DNA of 64,000 nt. It comes from Flagellimonas meridianipacifica. GTDB taxonomy: Bacteria > Bacteroidota > Bacteroidia > Flavobacteriales > Flavobacteriaceae. The notes under the pieces are model-generated. The model saw only the letters and a program-made list of their open reading frames with translations, made no database searches and was not told the origin of the DNA. Of this stretch, positions 52,570-62,789 are shown piece after piece. The stretch spans positions 310,001-374,000 of the forward strand of contig NZ_PVYX01000001.1 in the NCBI RefSeq assembly GCF_003001695.1, written 5' to 3'. Numbering within the stretch: the stretch's first letter is position 1; each line of letters begins with the position of its first letter. The translations under genes and the position numbers were made by a program.

Positions 52570-53952
52570 TTAGTTGGGAAGACCTCTACGTCCGTTGGTG
52601 GAATCTTCTTCTCCCATAAAATCCTGTACGGTTCTAAAGCCGATATAGCTTCTTGCAGAATCTTGGTACTCATAATCCCTGGTACTCACCTGAAGGAAAT
52701 AAGCAACATCTTTCCAAGAACCACCGCGAATTACCTTTCTTTGGTTCTGTCCAGAACCTACATTTGGGTTCATGGTTGAAAGATATTCGTATGCACCTGG
52801 GTCAAAGCTGGAGCTTGTCCACTCAGATACGTTACCGGCCATGTTGTACAAGTTATACTCATTAGGCTCGTAAGATTTTGCTTCGACCGTATACAAAGCT
52901 GCGTCTGCCGCGTAATCCCCACGTTGTGGTTTAAAGTTGGCCATGAAACATCCAGTATCACTAATCACGTAAGGACCACCCCATGGATACGTTCCTCCTT
53001 CGATGCCTCCTCGAGCAGCATATTCCCATTCCGCTTCGGTAGGTAATCTAAATTGATTTACAAATTGTCTACCTCTACTTTTTTGGTCGTCATTCTTAAA
53101 CTTGGTTCTCCAGTTACAGAACGCTTTGGCCTGCATCCAGTTCACACCTACAACAGGGTAATCACTGTACGCATCATGCCAAAAGTAATCGTTGTGCATT
53201 GGTTCGTTATAGGAATATTCGAAATCTCTAATCCAAACAGTGGTATCAGGATAGATTTCCAATTCCTCATGACGGATAAAGTCTTTTCTTCGACCGTTTT
53301 TCGCACGTGCCGCTGCCTCAATATCCATCCAATTATATTTGAACTTCAATTTTGTAACGTCTACAGTTCGTTGTCCGTTATAACTTTCTTCTTCTGGAAT
53401 ATAAAGAGAGTCCATTACCTCAGCATAATACTCATCCGGATAATCAGAAGTATCCCAAACAAGATCTACATCCTTGTTCAAGGCACGTCCTTCGTATCCT
53501 GTTTCGCCAAGACCTGCATAGTTATCCAACATATATCGCTCGTAAACCGAAATCTTAGTGGTATCGGTATCCTTAAAAGCATACTCTCCAATTCCATCAT
53601 CTTCGGCCCCCAATCCCAACTCATCTGCTAGGATGGCTAATTTTGTTCTGGTAATGGAATCTTTTACCCATTCTACGAACTGACGATACTCACTATTCGT
53701 GATTTCTGTATCATCCATATAAAATGAACGAACGGTTACAGTACGCGTTGGGGCATTCTGTACCTTCGCTTGGTCTTCCTCGGCTTTACCCATGACAAAA
53801 GAACCACGGGGAATCAATTCCATTCCATAGGGTTTTTCAGGGTACCATTTTTTACCCTTTACCCCAACTAGTTCACCTTTTGATCTTGATTTAGAACCGC
53901 AACTGGTCAGTAAAAAAACAAGTGCCAGAGATGAAAAGAATAGCTTTCTCAT
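52570..53952 (-). CDS. gldK: gliding motility / type IX secretion lipoprotein GldK
   Basis: A 460-residue lipoprotein (lipobox LLTSC, C18) with a formylglycine-generating-enzyme-like fold: GMELIPRGSFVMGK, TEITNSEYRQFVEWV, VVGVNWMQAKAFCNWR, RLPTEAEWEYAARGG, WTSSSFDP and the closing RGGSWKD. GldK proteins are structural, not enzymes, and form the periplasmic ring with GldN. First gene of the cluster; its likely promoter lies in the 121-base gap after the arginase-like gene. Confidence 0.97.
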   Translation of the reverse strand: MRKLFFSSLALVFLLTSCGSKSRSKGELVGVKGKKWYPEKPYGMELIPRGSFVMGKAEEDQAKVQNAPTRTVTVRSFYMDDTEITNSEYRQFVEWVKDSITRTKLAILADELGLGAEDDGIGEYAFKDTDTTKISVYERYMLDNYAGLGETGYEGRALNKDVDLVWDTSDYPDEYYAEVMDSLYIPEEESYNGQRTVDVTKLKFKYNWMDIEAAARAKNGRRKDFIRHEELEIYPDTTVWIRDFEYSYNEPMHNDYFWHDAYSDYPVVGVNWMQAKAFCNWRTKFKNDDQKSRGRQFVNQFRLPTEAEWEYAARGGIEGGTYPWGGPYVISDTGCFMANFKPQRGDYAADAALYTVEAKSYEPNEYNLYNMAGNVSEWTSSSFDPGAYEYLSTMNPNVGSGQNQRKVIRGGSWKDVAYFLQVSTRDYEYQDSARSYIGFRTVQDFMGEEDSTNGRRGLPN

Positions 53953-54073
53953 ACTTTAGGTTAAATTATTCGATTTAGATTTCTAAGACTTTGCAACACA
54001 AATTCATATTTTCAAAACTGTTTTTCGTGCAAATTATTGTACAAAAACAATTTATCCTCTAAAATTAATTTGT

Positions 54074-55231
54074 TTAGTTAAGGCCCTTTCTGTAGGCCTT
54101 GAACCACCGTTCTGGAATATTTTGGTTACATGCTTCCAAATAGTCCTCTTCGGTGCATGGTAATAACGCTGGTGAATTTGTTTTAGTATGTTCCGGTAAA
54201 ATTGAAGGAACTTCCACCCACCATCTTTCCGTTACATGGCTTTTGTAGAAAATGAGCTCCTCGGTATCGGTGGGTACGGTGAACTTGGTAAAGTCTTCAC
54301 TTTGGGATGTGGGATGTTCCTTTACCCTAAAGGTAATGCCTTCCAAGAAATACCAAATTATCTGTGCAATCATCTGAAAACCTTGGTGTGAGTTATCGCC
54401 CTCATAAATACCGAATAAAGAAACCGAATCGCTAAGACCGGCATAACGGGCAATACTACATATCTCGCGTCCTGTAAATCCATTAGGGGAAAAACTTCTC
54501 CCCATGCCCATTTCACTGGCACGGATTGAGGTAAGGTCCAAACTTACTATATGGGCGTTGCGCAAAACAGGTTCAGCCAGAGAAAGATTCGCTGCGACAT
54601 CCCCCAATCTATAGGCATCAAAAAAAAGTCTTTCCATTAAGTCCAATTCTTCTTGAGCATTGAAGTAACTCTGAAAACCTAAATTGGAAAAATTGAAAAG
54701 GTTGTTGGGTTTATCTGTGATGATTTTGCTCATATAAGAATTGGAGGAGATCAATTCATCCGCTTGACCAAAATCAAATCTGCTATCAATACTTACCAGA
54801 TTGACCATGTCCTTTATCTTATCAAAAGCCCTATATGTGGGAAAGGTAATATCTTGAGTGGCTCCTATTATTATAGGTATGATTTTTTCTTCCAAGAGGC
54901 CTGCCACAATTTCCTTCACAACAAAATACGTATCCTCAACAGTTTCTCCTTCCTCAACGTCCCCAATATCCAATATGGTGGCTCCCCAATTCCCCTTCAT
55001 CAATCGATACAACTGAATCCGTACTTCATCAACATCCAGTGGCGAAGGTTTTTTCTCTACTGCGTTGCGCGATTCCAACACACCAAAAATAGCTACTGTT
55101 GCATTAGCAAAAACTGGAAACCCTTTTTGCTCGGTATGTTTATGAATACTTTTTCCAAGGGATTGAGGTGGCAGCAATTCGGAATATGCCAAGACCTTAT
55201 CCTTAATGGGAACCAAAAAATCGAATGCCAT
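54074..55231 (-). CDS. arginase-fold protein, degenerate (annotated elsewhere as formimidoylglutamase)
   Basis: A 385-residue protein with an arginase/agmatinase fold: the order of strands is kept (AIFGVLESR, IIIGATQDITFPTY, VSIDSRFDFGQ, VSLDLTSIRASEMG). The residues that bind the two manganese ions in active ureohydrolases are replaced: GGDHS reads GATQD, DAHxD reads DSRFD, SxDxD reads SLDLT. It is therefore probably not an enzyme of histidine breakdown and may be structural or regulatory. It starts one base after the topA stop and precedes gldK. Confidence 0.8.
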   Translation of the reverse strand: MAFDFLVPIKDKVLAYSELLPPQSLGKSIHKHTEQKGFPVFANATVAIFGVLESRNAVEKKPSPLDVDEVRIQLYRLMKGNWGATILDIGDVEEGETVEDTYFVVKEIVAGLLEEKIIPIIIGATQDITFPTYRAFDKIKDMVNLVSIDSRFDFGQADELISSNSYMSKIITDKPNNLFNFSNLGFQSYFNAQEELDLMERLFFDAYRLGDVAANLSLAEPVLRNAHIVSLDLTSIRASEMGMGRSFSPNGFTGREICSIARYAGLSDSVSLFGIYEGDNSHQGFQMIAQIIWYFLEGITFRVKEHPTSQSEDFTKFTVPTDTEELIFYKSHVTERWWVEVPSILPEHTKTNSPALLPCTEEDYLEACNQNIPERWFKAYRKGLN

Positions 55232-55232
55232 G

Positions 55233-57716
55233 TTACTTTTTCGTCTTAGCCTTGGACTTTTTCTTCGGGGTTTTCTTTTCGATAAGGGCTTTGGCCTCTT
55301 CCAACGTTATTTTGGATGCATCCACATCTTTAGAAAGCTCAACCTTTACCCTTCCTTTAATAATGTTATGTCTACCCCATCTTGCTTTTTCAATTCGGAT
55401 TTTTTCTTCGGGCCATTCCTGTACCAACTTTTCAGCCTCCTTGATTTTCTTGTTTTCAATCAGTTCGGCAATATCCGCACTAGAAAGATTATCAAAATCA
55501 TACTTCTTGTTCACATTAATGAACATACCGTCCCATTTTATAAATGGTCCGAATCTTCCTTTACCTTTGGTAACGTCCTTTCCTTCATATGCGGCTATAG
55601 GTGCATCTGCTCTTTCCTTCTCTTGAATCAATTCTATGGCTCTGTCCAAATCTACCTCAAAAGCATTTTCTCCTGCGCCTAGGGAAACGAATTTTTTGCC
55701 AAACCGAACATAAGGTCCATATCTTCCCACATTCGCTTCTATTTCTTCCCCTTTGTACACTCCTAACTTTCGCGGAAGTTCAAAGAGAGACATGGCTTCC
55801 TCAAAAGTGATGGTAGTGATGGATTGGTCTGGAAGCAAACTGGCAAAAAGAGGTTTTTCCTCTTCTTCAACGGTTCCAATTTGGACCATAGGACCAAATC
55901 TTCCCAATCGGGCGGCCACCTGTCTCCCAGATTTTGGGTCGGTCCCAAGAACACGCTCTCCGCTTGCACGCTCTGCATTTTCCTCCACATCTTGAACATT
56001 GGGATGGAAGTCTTTGTAGAACTCTTCCATCATTTCTTGCCAATCCTCATCCCCAGCAGCAATCTCATCAAAATTCTCTTCAACCTTGGCGGTAAAGTTG
56101 TAATCCAAAATAGTGGTGAAGTGACTGACCAAAAAGTCATTCACAATCATTCCTATATCTGTTGGGACCAATTTTCCTTTGTCAGAACCTACAAGTTCTG
56201 TCAATTTCTTTTCGGCAACCTGATTGGATTCCAAAGTAAGTTGCATGTAACTGCGTTCAGTTCCTTCTACAGTTCCTTTCTCTACGTAGCCCCTATTTTG
56301 AATAGTTGAAATTGTAGGCGCATAGGTAGACGGTCTTCCAATTCCAAGTTCTTCCAATTTTTTCACCAAAGAAGCTTCTGTGTAGCGATAGGGTGGCCTT
56401 GAAAATCGTTCAGTAGCTGTAATATAGTTGTTGGTCAGTGCTTCTCCTATGGACATAGCAGGAAGCATACCTTCTTGTTCCTCTGCTTTATCTTCTTCAT
56501 CGGTACCTTCCAAGTACACTTTAAGGAAGCCATCAAACTTGACTACTTCACCATTGGCCACAAATTCTTCCTGATGGGAACTTGCTTTAATCTTTACGTT
56601 GGTACGCTCCAAAATGGCATCGCTCATTTGGGAGGCCAGAGTGCGTTTCCAAATCAGCTCATATAATTTCGCTTGGTCACGTTCCAATGAGGGTGACTGC
56701 AATTTCATATCTGTTGGGCGAATTGCCTCATGCGCTTCTTGAGCTCCTTTTGATTTGCCTGTGTAGTTTCTTGTCTTGCTATAGGACTCCCCATAATTCT
56801 GAACGATAGCGTCTTTAGCTGCACTTAGGGCCTCGTTGGAAAGATTTACGCTGTCAGTTCGCATGTAGGTAATAAGTCCCGCTTCGTATAAGCGCTGAGC
56901 TACCTGCATGGTACGACTTACCGAAAAATACAACTTTCGTGAAGCTTCCTGTTGTAAAGTTGATGTTGTGAACGGTGCAGCTGGCGATTTCTTGGCGGGT
57001 TTCTTATCTAGATTTCCTACCGAAAAACTAGCTCTAACGTTTTGTTGCAAAAATGCCCTGGCCGTTTCCAAACTTGGGAATGTTTTGTTCAGCTTTGCCG
57101 AAAAAACACTTCCATCTTTGGTTTTGAATTCGGCTCGAATTCTAAAAGATGCCTCTGGATTGAAAACTTCTATCTCGCGTTCGCGTTCAACAATCAATCG
57201 AACGGCAACGGACTGTACCCTTCCGGCCGAGAGTCCTGGCTTTATCTTTTTCCAGAGAACCGGTGAAAGTTGATATCCCACCAAACGGTCCAACACACGT
57301 CTGGCCTGCTGGGCGTTCACCAAATTATAATTTATCTCACGTGGGTTTTGAATAGCTTTTTGAATTGCAGATTTGGTTATCGAATTAAAAACAATCCTCT
57401 TTGTTTTGTCTCGGTCCAATTTTAGCTCCTCTGCCAAATGCCATGAAATGGCTTCTCCTTCTCGGTCTTCATCACTTGCCAACCATATCACATCCGCTTT
57501 TTGGGCTAAATCCTTTAGTTTTTTAACAAGGGCCTTTTTTTCCTTGTCAACTGTGTATTTAGGTTTGAAACCATTCTCTACATCAACTCCTAATTCTTTG
57601 GAAGGAAGGTCTGCAATGTGTCCAAAACTGGATTCAACTTGATAGTCTTTACCTAAAAACCGTTCGATGGTTTTTGCCTTTGCAGGGGACTCAACAATAA
57701 CTAAATTCTTCGGCAT
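55233..57716 (-). CDS. topA: DNA topoisomerase I
   Basis: An 827-residue type IA topoisomerase that relaxes negative supercoils. The Toprim domain is at the start (NLVIVESPAKAKTIERFLG, WLASDEDREGEAI). The nucleophile is Y284 in GLITYMRTDSVN. Instead of cysteine zinc fingers the C-terminal third carries repeats of the type GRFGPMVQIG, GRYGPYVRFG, GRFGPFIKWD and then a Lys-rich tail (KKTPKKKSKAKTKK). This C-terminus is normal for Bacteroidota. Cotranscribed with the arginase-like gene. Confidence 0.96.
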   Translation of the reverse strand: MPKNLVIVESPAKAKTIERFLGKDYQVESSFGHIADLPSKELGVDVENGFKPKYTVDKEKKALVKKLKDLAQKADVIWLASDEDREGEAISWHLAEELKLDRDKTKRIVFNSITKSAIQKAIQNPREINYNLVNAQQARRVLDRLVGYQLSPVLWKKIKPGLSAGRVQSVAVRLIVEREREIEVFNPEASFRIRAEFKTKDGSVFSAKLNKTFPSLETARAFLQQNVRASFSVGNLDKKPAKKSPAAPFTTSTLQQEASRKLYFSVSRTMQVAQRLYEAGLITYMRTDSVNLSNEALSAAKDAIVQNYGESYSKTRNYTGKSKGAQEAHEAIRPTDMKLQSPSLERDQAKLYELIWKRTLASQMSDAILERTNVKIKASSHQEEFVANGEVVKFDGFLKVYLEGTDEEDKAEEQEGMLPAMSIGEALTNNYITATERFSRPPYRYTEASLVKKLEELGIGRPSTYAPTISTIQNRGYVEKGTVEGTERSYMQLTLESNQVAEKKLTELVGSDKGKLVPTDIGMIVNDFLVSHFTTILDYNFTAKVEENFDEIAAGDEDWQEMMEEFYKDFHPNVQDVEENAERASGERVLGTDPKSGRQVAARLGRFGPMVQIGTVEEEEKPLFASLLPDQSITTITFEEAMSLFELPRKLGVYKGEEIEANVGRYGPYVRFGKKFVSLGAGENAFEVDLDRAIELIQEKERADAPIAAYEGKDVTKGKGRFGPFIKWDGMFINVNKKYDFDNLSSADIAELIENKKIKEAEKLVQEWPEEKIRIEKARWGRHNIIKGRVKVELSKDVDASKITLEEAKALIEKKTPKKKSKAKTKK

Positions 57717-57789
57717 GCAATGCTTTTTAAGCTAACAAAAGTATATCAAAATTTCGATTCTGGATTTTAGATAGGTTGATATCAAAAAA

Positions 57790-57814
57790 AATATCCCGCA
57801 AAAAACGGGATATT
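57790..57814 (-). terminator. rho-independent terminator after the LVIVD lipoprotein gene
   Basis: AATATCCCG (57790-57798) pairs perfectly with CGGGATATT (57806-57814) around a seven-base loop, followed on the minus strand by a T-run. It separates this gene from topA. Confidence 0.85.
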
Positions 57815-57835
57815 CAACTGGGAAATTGCGCGACC

Positions 57836-59086
57836 TTAATTAAGGCCGATTTGACTTATAAGCTGGATTTTATCATCCAGATATTCATATTGAAACAGTA
57901 TTTCATCGCCCACCATTATCAAATGGCTTTCCAAGGGAATGACATCAAACGTAACAATATCTTTAAAATGGTTTAACAAAGAAAGACCCTCGACATTTGT
58001 TTTGTCATACACCTTTAAACCCGAAGACCCATCACATATAAACAGCTTCTCATCTCGGATACCCAAGCCATAAGGCTCATCCATAGGGTAGGAAATAGTC
58101 AATTCCGGTTTTTCAATATCTGAAATATCTACAATGAAAAGACCACTTTCAATAGCTCCACAACCGTTTCCTCCCCGTAAGGTAACGTATGCATAATCTC
58201 CATCTACAACAACTGGGTCACAGGCTGTTCCGTGCTGAAACTCTGAAACAAAAGTGGGCGTTGCCGGAGATGAAATATCATAAATGTACATCCCGCGCAT
58301 ACTTCCCAAAAATAAATGCTCTCCTCTATTGAATATAGTCTCTATGTCAAATCCTGCATAAACATCTTCCAAATCTTGAGGGTTTTCTAAATCCGAAATA
58401 TCAAATACATTAATGGTATGGCTGTCCACAGCGTAGAGATACTCCCCCACAATCTTGAAGCGTGCCAAAGAACCTCCTTGTCCAGTAGTACCTCCATCAG
58501 AAGCTTCAGCTACAGCTATATCTCCAAAAAAGTCAAAATCTCGATTTTGTACTTCTTCAATCAATCTTCTTTCCGTGACGGTTTCCCAACCAATCAATAT
58601 TTCAGTTTCGTAGTCATAGGCCTCATATTCTACAATATCTGCTTCAAAAGGAAAAAAGACCCATTCCCTCAATACATTTTCCAAACGATTCACTTGTTGG
58701 ATATTGTTAATGTCAGTTATATCCAGAACAATCAAGTCCATTAAACTATCAGCATACAAAAAATTGTCCTTAACCGAAATATCAACATTTCCGGGAATTT
58801 CAATAAAAGCGATTTTCACAGGTTGCTGAGGATTGCTGTTGTCGATTACATGAACCCCTCGGCTTTTATCGTTGATAAAGACATAATCTTGATAAGCGTA
58901 TACCTTTCCAGATTCGTCAATAGGTTCTGGCGGAAGAACATCCACATTATTGGCAAAATCCGCTCTGCTCATGACCAAAGGTCGAGCTACCAGGTATTCC
59001 GCATATTCGTCATCATCATTTGAGTCATCACAGGAAATAAAAAAAAGGGTGGCTAGGGATAAAAGAAATAAAAATTGCTTTTTCAT
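57836..59086 (-). CDS. LVIVD-repeat surface lipoprotein
   Basis: A 416-residue lipoprotein (lipobox FISC, C19; mature end CDDSNDDDEYAEY is strongly acidic, as in surface-exposed flavobacterial lipoproteins). The rest is a beta-propeller of LVIVD type: repeats such as GVHVIDNSNPQQPVKIAFIE, NVFDISDLENPQDL, MYIYDISSPATPTF, LFIVDISDIEKPELT. Such repeats occur in proteins of unknown or adhesive function. It has its own terminator and stands alone. Confidence 0.85.
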   Translation of the reverse strand: MKKQFLFLLSLATLFFISCDDSNDDDEYAEYLVARPLVMSRADFANNVDVLPPEPIDESGKVYAYQDYVFINDKSRGVHVIDNSNPQQPVKIAFIEIPGNVDISVKDNFLYADSLMDLIVLDITDINNIQQVNRLENVLREWVFFPFEADIVEYEAYDYETEILIGWETVTERRLIEEVQNRDFDFFGDIAVAEASDGGTTGQGGSLARFKIVGEYLYAVDSHTINVFDISDLENPQDLEDVYAGFDIETIFNRGEHLFLGSMRGMYIYDISSPATPTFVSEFQHGTACDPVVVDGDYAYVTLRGGNGCGAIESGLFIVDISDIEKPELTISYPMDEPYGLGIRDEKLFICDGSSGLKVYDKTNVEGLSLLNHFKDIVTFDVIPLESHLIMVGDEILFQYEYLDDKIQLISQIGLN

Positions 59087-59158
59087 TGTTGTTTAAGTTT
59101 TTTGGATGAATGTCACCCTTTAGATAAAAAAGCTTAAACAAAGTTGCGCTTAGAAATG

Positions 59159-59893
59159 CTAAAATTCCGTTTCGGAAGAAAACCCTATGCTATCTTTATA
59201 AATGAAGTAAATAGGTATACGTGTGAACATTGCCGTGAACAAAAACCCTATAAAACAAAGCAGTATACCCAACTGAGCCACCAAGCTGGAAACGAAAATC
59301 AACCCAAAAATGATAAGCCAGTTTTTGTTCCCCAATGCAAAGGACGCCTTGGTAATTTCTCCGGAGGTAAGTTCTTCATCAAACGCAAAAAAAGCGGAGA
59401 GAAGTGACATCGGGACCACTAAATAAATAAGGCCAATACCACAGGCTAGCATGCCCAGAATGGAAAGTCCGGTTATAATCAAAGCTAATGTAAAAGCCTT
59501 ACTCAAATAAGGTTTTTTGAAATAAAAAAAATAATCGTCCTTTCCAATCTCATCGGAATCCACCCTTCTACAAATGCGCAAAAAAGCAGCAGTCAGGCAA
59601 GTGGTGAACATGGTTACTCCTATCAGCATAATTGGGTAATAGACAATGAAGAACAAAATCATTGACGCAGGCAATTCTTCACTTTCAAAATAATAGGGGT
59701 CCGTCATCCCAACTGCAACCATAGGAATGTATGCCACCAGATAGAATGGAATGATTACCACAAAAGTCAACAACAAGGTAATGAAACCCTGAACCCATAC
59801 TTTTTTGAAGAGTTCAAACGAAGCATTAAAAATCCTTCCGAAATCCAGAGCCCCGCTTGAATCGATTTTTTCAGAGACTTGTGAAAAGTTCAT
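59159..59893 (-). CDS. multi-pass membrane protein, unrecognised family
   Basis: Start at 59893 (MNFSQVSEKIDSSGALDFGRIF); the frame is open further upstream to 60076 but that part overlaps the divergent miaB gene and gives no family-like sequence. The 244-residue protein has about five to six spans, for example GFITLLLTFVVIIPFYLVAYIP, MILFFIVYYPIMLIGVTMF and LIIFGLIFVSSLVAQLGILL. Glycerophosphoryl-type or DUF-type permease relatives have similar layouts, but no function is known. It is divergent from miaB with 124 bases between. Confidence 0.7.
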   Translation of the reverse strand: MNFSQVSEKIDSSGALDFGRIFNASFELFKKVWVQGFITLLLTFVVIIPFYLVAYIPMVAVGMTDPYYFESEELPASMILFFIVYYPIMLIGVTMFTTCLTAAFLRICRRVDSDEIGKDDYFFYFKKPYLSKAFTLALIITGLSILGMLACGIGLIYLVVPMSLLSAFFAFDEELTSGEITKASFALGNKNWLIIFGLIFVSSLVAQLGILLCFIGFLFTAMFTRIPIYFIYKDSIGFSSETEF

Positions 59894-60017
59894 TTTTGGT
59901 TGGTTTTTATTACCGAGCAAGTTAAGAATATCCCAATAACCTAAAAGGCCTATTAAATAATACTGCCAAATTGTCACTAGAACAGAATATGCACTATCTT
60001 TGCCCTCCATTTGAAGC

Positions 60018-61484
60018 ATGATGAACGAGAAAGAGCATTCAGAGAAAATAATCCAAGAAGAACTGCAAGGAAACACACTTACATTGGAGCAGATTCAAAG
60101 CAACACCAGAAAGCTTTATATTGAGAGTTACGGGTGTCAGATGAATTTTTCCGATAGCGAAATAGTAGCATCAATATTAGCAAAAGAAGGTTTCAATACC
60201 ACAACCCAACTTGAAGAGGCCGATTTGGTTCTTGTAAATACCTGCTCCATTCGAGAGAAGGCAGAGTTAACCGTACGCAAACGTTTGGAAAAGTTCAATG
60301 CGGTAAAGAAGATAAATCCGGGAATGAAAGTGGGCGTATTGGGTTGTATGGCCGAACGCCTAAAAAGCAAATTCCTTGAAGAAGAAAAAATAGTGGATAT
60401 GGTTGTAGGACCAGATGCCTACAAAGACCTGCCGAACCTTATTCAGGAAATTGATGAGGGAAGAAATGCCGTGAATGTTATCTTATCCAAAGATGAAACG
60501 TATGGGGATGTAGCCCCAGTCCGCCTGAACTCCAATGGCGTCACAGCATTTGTCTCCATTACCCGTGGCTGTGATAATATGTGTACTTTCTGCGTAGTAC
60601 CATTTACTAGAGGAAGAGAACGTAGTAGAGACCCACAATCTATTTTGGAAGAGGTCAATGACCTTTGGGGCAGAGGTTTTAAGGAAATTACCCTTTTAGG
60701 GCAGAATGTAGACAGTTATTTGTGGTATGGCGGCGGTTTAAAAAAGGATTTTGATAAGGCTACGGATATGCAAAAGGCCACCTCGGTTAACTTTGCCAAG
60801 CTTCTGGATATGGTTGCCCTCGCCCAACCCAAAATGAGAATCCGTTTTTCCACCTCCAATCCTCAGGATATGACCTTGGACGTGATTGAGACCATGGCTA
60901 AACATGAAAACATTTGTAACTACATTCACTTGCCGGTTCAAAGTGGTAGCAATCGAATCCTGAAAGCCATGAATCGCTTGCATACCCGTGAGGAATATTT
61001 TGAACTTATAGATAATATCCGAAAAATCAATCCGGAATGCGCTATAAGTCAGGATATGATTTCTGGATTCCCCACTGAAACCGAAGAAGACCATCAAGAC
61101 ACCTTAAGCCTGATGGAGTATGTAAAGTATGATTTTGGCTTCATGTTCGCTTATTCTGAGCGACCAGGAACTTTGGCAGCCCGAAAACTGGAAGATGATG
61201 TCCCTGCGGAAACCAAGAAAAGGAGGTTGCAAGAAATTATTAATCTTCAACAAAAGCATGGGCTCTTCCGCACCCAACAGCATGTAGGAAAAGTAGAAGA
61301 AGTGCTCATTGAGGGACCTTCCAAAAAATCAGACGCGCATTGGATGGGAAGAAACTCCCAAAACACCGTTGTGGTATTTCCAAAAGAAAACTATCAGGTA
61401 GGGGATTTTGTCAATGTGAAAATCAACGATTGCACTTCCGCCACACTCATCGGCGAGGCTGTTGAATATTCAAAGAACAACTAA
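60018..61484 (+). CDS. miaB: tRNA-2-methylthio-N6-dimethylallyladenosine synthase
   Basis: A 488-residue radical-SAM methylthiotransferase that adds the 2-methylthio group at A37 of tRNAs. The N-terminal UPF0004 domain binds one iron-sulfur cluster ([26 protein letters not shown]). The radical-SAM cluster is C185-x3-C189-x2-C192, followed by RGRERSR. The TRAM domain is at the C-terminus ([20 protein letters not shown]). A short N-terminal acidic stretch precedes it. The gene order miaB - sigma-54 activator - lptE is a known flavobacterial arrangement. Confidence 0.96.
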   Translation: MMNEKEHSEKIIQEELQGNTLTLEQIQSNTRKLYIESYGCQMNFSDSEIVASILAKEGFNTTTQLEEADLVLVNTCSIREKAELTVRKRLEKFNAVKKINPGMKVGVLGCMAERLKSKFLEEEKIVDMVVGPDAYKDLPNLIQEIDEGRNAVNVILSKDETYGDVAPVRLNSNGVTAFVSITRGCDNMCTFCVVPFTRGRERSRDPQSILEEVNDLWGRGFKEITLLGQNVDSYLWYGGGLKKDFDKATDMQKATSVNFAKLLDMVALAQPKMRIRFSTSNPQDMTLDVIETMAKHENICNYIHLPVQSGSNRILKAMNRLHTREEYFELIDNIRKINPECAISQDMISGFPTETEEDHQDTLSLMEYVKYDFGFMFAYSERPGTLAARKLEDDVPAETKKRRLQEIINLQQKHGLFRTQQHVGKVEEVLIEGPSKKSDAHWMGRNSQNTVVVFPKENYQVGDFVNVKINDCTSATLIGEAVEYSKNN

Positions 61485-61487
61485 AGC

Positions 61488-62765
61488 ATGGAAAGCATTC
61501 AGTCCATAAAACAACGATTCGAGCTTATCGGAAACGATATGCAACTGAATCGGGCCATTGAAAAAGCTATGCAAGTAGCGCCAACGGATATCTCCGTGTT
61601 AGTCACTGGAGAAAGTGGTGTTGGGAAAGAGGCTATTCCAAAAATCATACATTCCTTATCCCACCGAAAGCATGCAAAGTACATTGCCGTTAACTGTGGG
61701 GCCATTCCTGAAGGCACCATAGATAGTGAATTGTTCGGTCACGAAAAAGGGGCTTTTACGGGCGCTACCCAAACCAGAAGTGGATACTTTGAAGTGGCGG
61801 ATGGAGGTACCATTTTTTTGGATGAAGTGGGTGAACTTCCTCTTACAACTCAAGTTAGACTACTTCGTGTTCTGGAAAATGGAGAATTTCTAAAAGTGGG
61901 GTCTTCACAAGTTCAGAAAACCAATGTTCGGATTGTGGCCGCTACAAATGTGAACATGTTTGAGGCCATTAAAAAGGAAAAATTCCGTGAAGACTTGTAT
62001 TATCGATTAAGTACGGTTGAAATCAATATACCACCACTTCGCGAAAGACAGGAAGACATTCACTTGCTGTTCCGAAAATTCGCTTCTGATTTTGGGCAGA
62101 AATACAAAATGCCCACCATTCGTTTGGAAGAAAATGCGATTGATCTTCTTTTAAAATACAGATGGCCTGGTAATATTAGACAATTGAGAAATATTGCAGA
62201 ACAGATTTCAGTATTGGAGGAGAACCGAAGCATTACTGCAGCTACTTTGGGCAGTTACTTACCGAATGCCAACAGTACTAACCTACCTGCGGTAATCGGG
62301 CAAGAAAAAAAGGAAAGTGACTTCAGTAATGAGCGTGAGATTTTGTACAAGGTACTTTTTGATATGAAAGGTGATTTGAACGATTTAAAAAAACTCACCT
62401 TGGAACTTCTTAAGAATAGCGACACGCAAAAGGTCCAGGAAGAAAACGAAACCTTAATTCGAAAGATTTACGGAAATCAGGATGAAAATCAGATGGAAAG
62501 GGAAGAAACTCTGCCCACTGAAGTATTGCATCTTCCAGAGCCCGTTGTGGAGAACAGTACCCCACAGGTTTCACGACCCTCCGAGGACCGATATCATTTT
62601 GCAGAGGAAATAGAAGAAGAGGAAACCCTTTCTTTACAGGAAAAAGAAATTGAACTCATAAAAAAATCGTTGGAACGAAACCGGGGCAAGCGGAAAGCAG
62701 CAGCAGCAGAGTTGGGAATCTCGGAACGAACCCTTTATCGAAAAATAAAACAATACGATTTATAA
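61488..62765 (+). CDS. sigma-54-dependent transcriptional activator, no receiver domain
   Basis: A 425-residue AAA+ activator: Walker A GESGVGKE (41-48), sigma-54 contact loop GAFTGA (88-93), Walker B TIFLDE (108-113), arginine finger region FREDLYYRLSTVEI and sensor segment WPGNIRQLRNI. A linker of about 110 residues rich in Glu follows, then a Fis-type helix-turn-helix (GKRKAAAAELGISERTLYRKIKQ). There is no receiver, GAF or PAS domain in front, so the usual phosphorylation input is missing; control is probably by level or by a partner. It starts three bases after miaB stops. Confidence 0.92.
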   Translation: MESIQSIKQRFELIGNDMQLNRAIEKAMQVAPTDISVLVTGESGVGKEAIPKIIHSLSHRKHAKYIAVNCGAIPEGTIDSELFGHEKGAFTGATQTRSGYFEVADGGTIFLDEVGELPLTTQVRLLRVLENGEFLKVGSSQVQKTNVRIVAATNVNMFEAIKKEKFREDLYYRLSTVEINIPPLRERQEDIHLLFRKFASDFGQKYKMPTIRLEENAIDLLLKYRWPGNIRQLRNIAEQISVLEENRSITAATLGSYLPNANSTNLPAVIGQEKKESDFSNEREILYKVLFDMKGDLNDLKKLTLELLKNSDTQKVQEENETLIRKIYGNQDENQMEREETLPTEVLHLPEPVVENSTPQVSRPSEDRYHFAEEIEEEETLSLQEKEIELIKKSLERNRGKRKAAAAELGISERTLYRKIKQYDL

Positions 62766-62789
62766 CTGGTAAATCCTTAATTTGGGCGG

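Noticed and set aside
59894-60076. Longer start of the membrane protein upstream of miaB
   Set aside because: It runs into the miaB start on the other strand, and the added residues have no family character.
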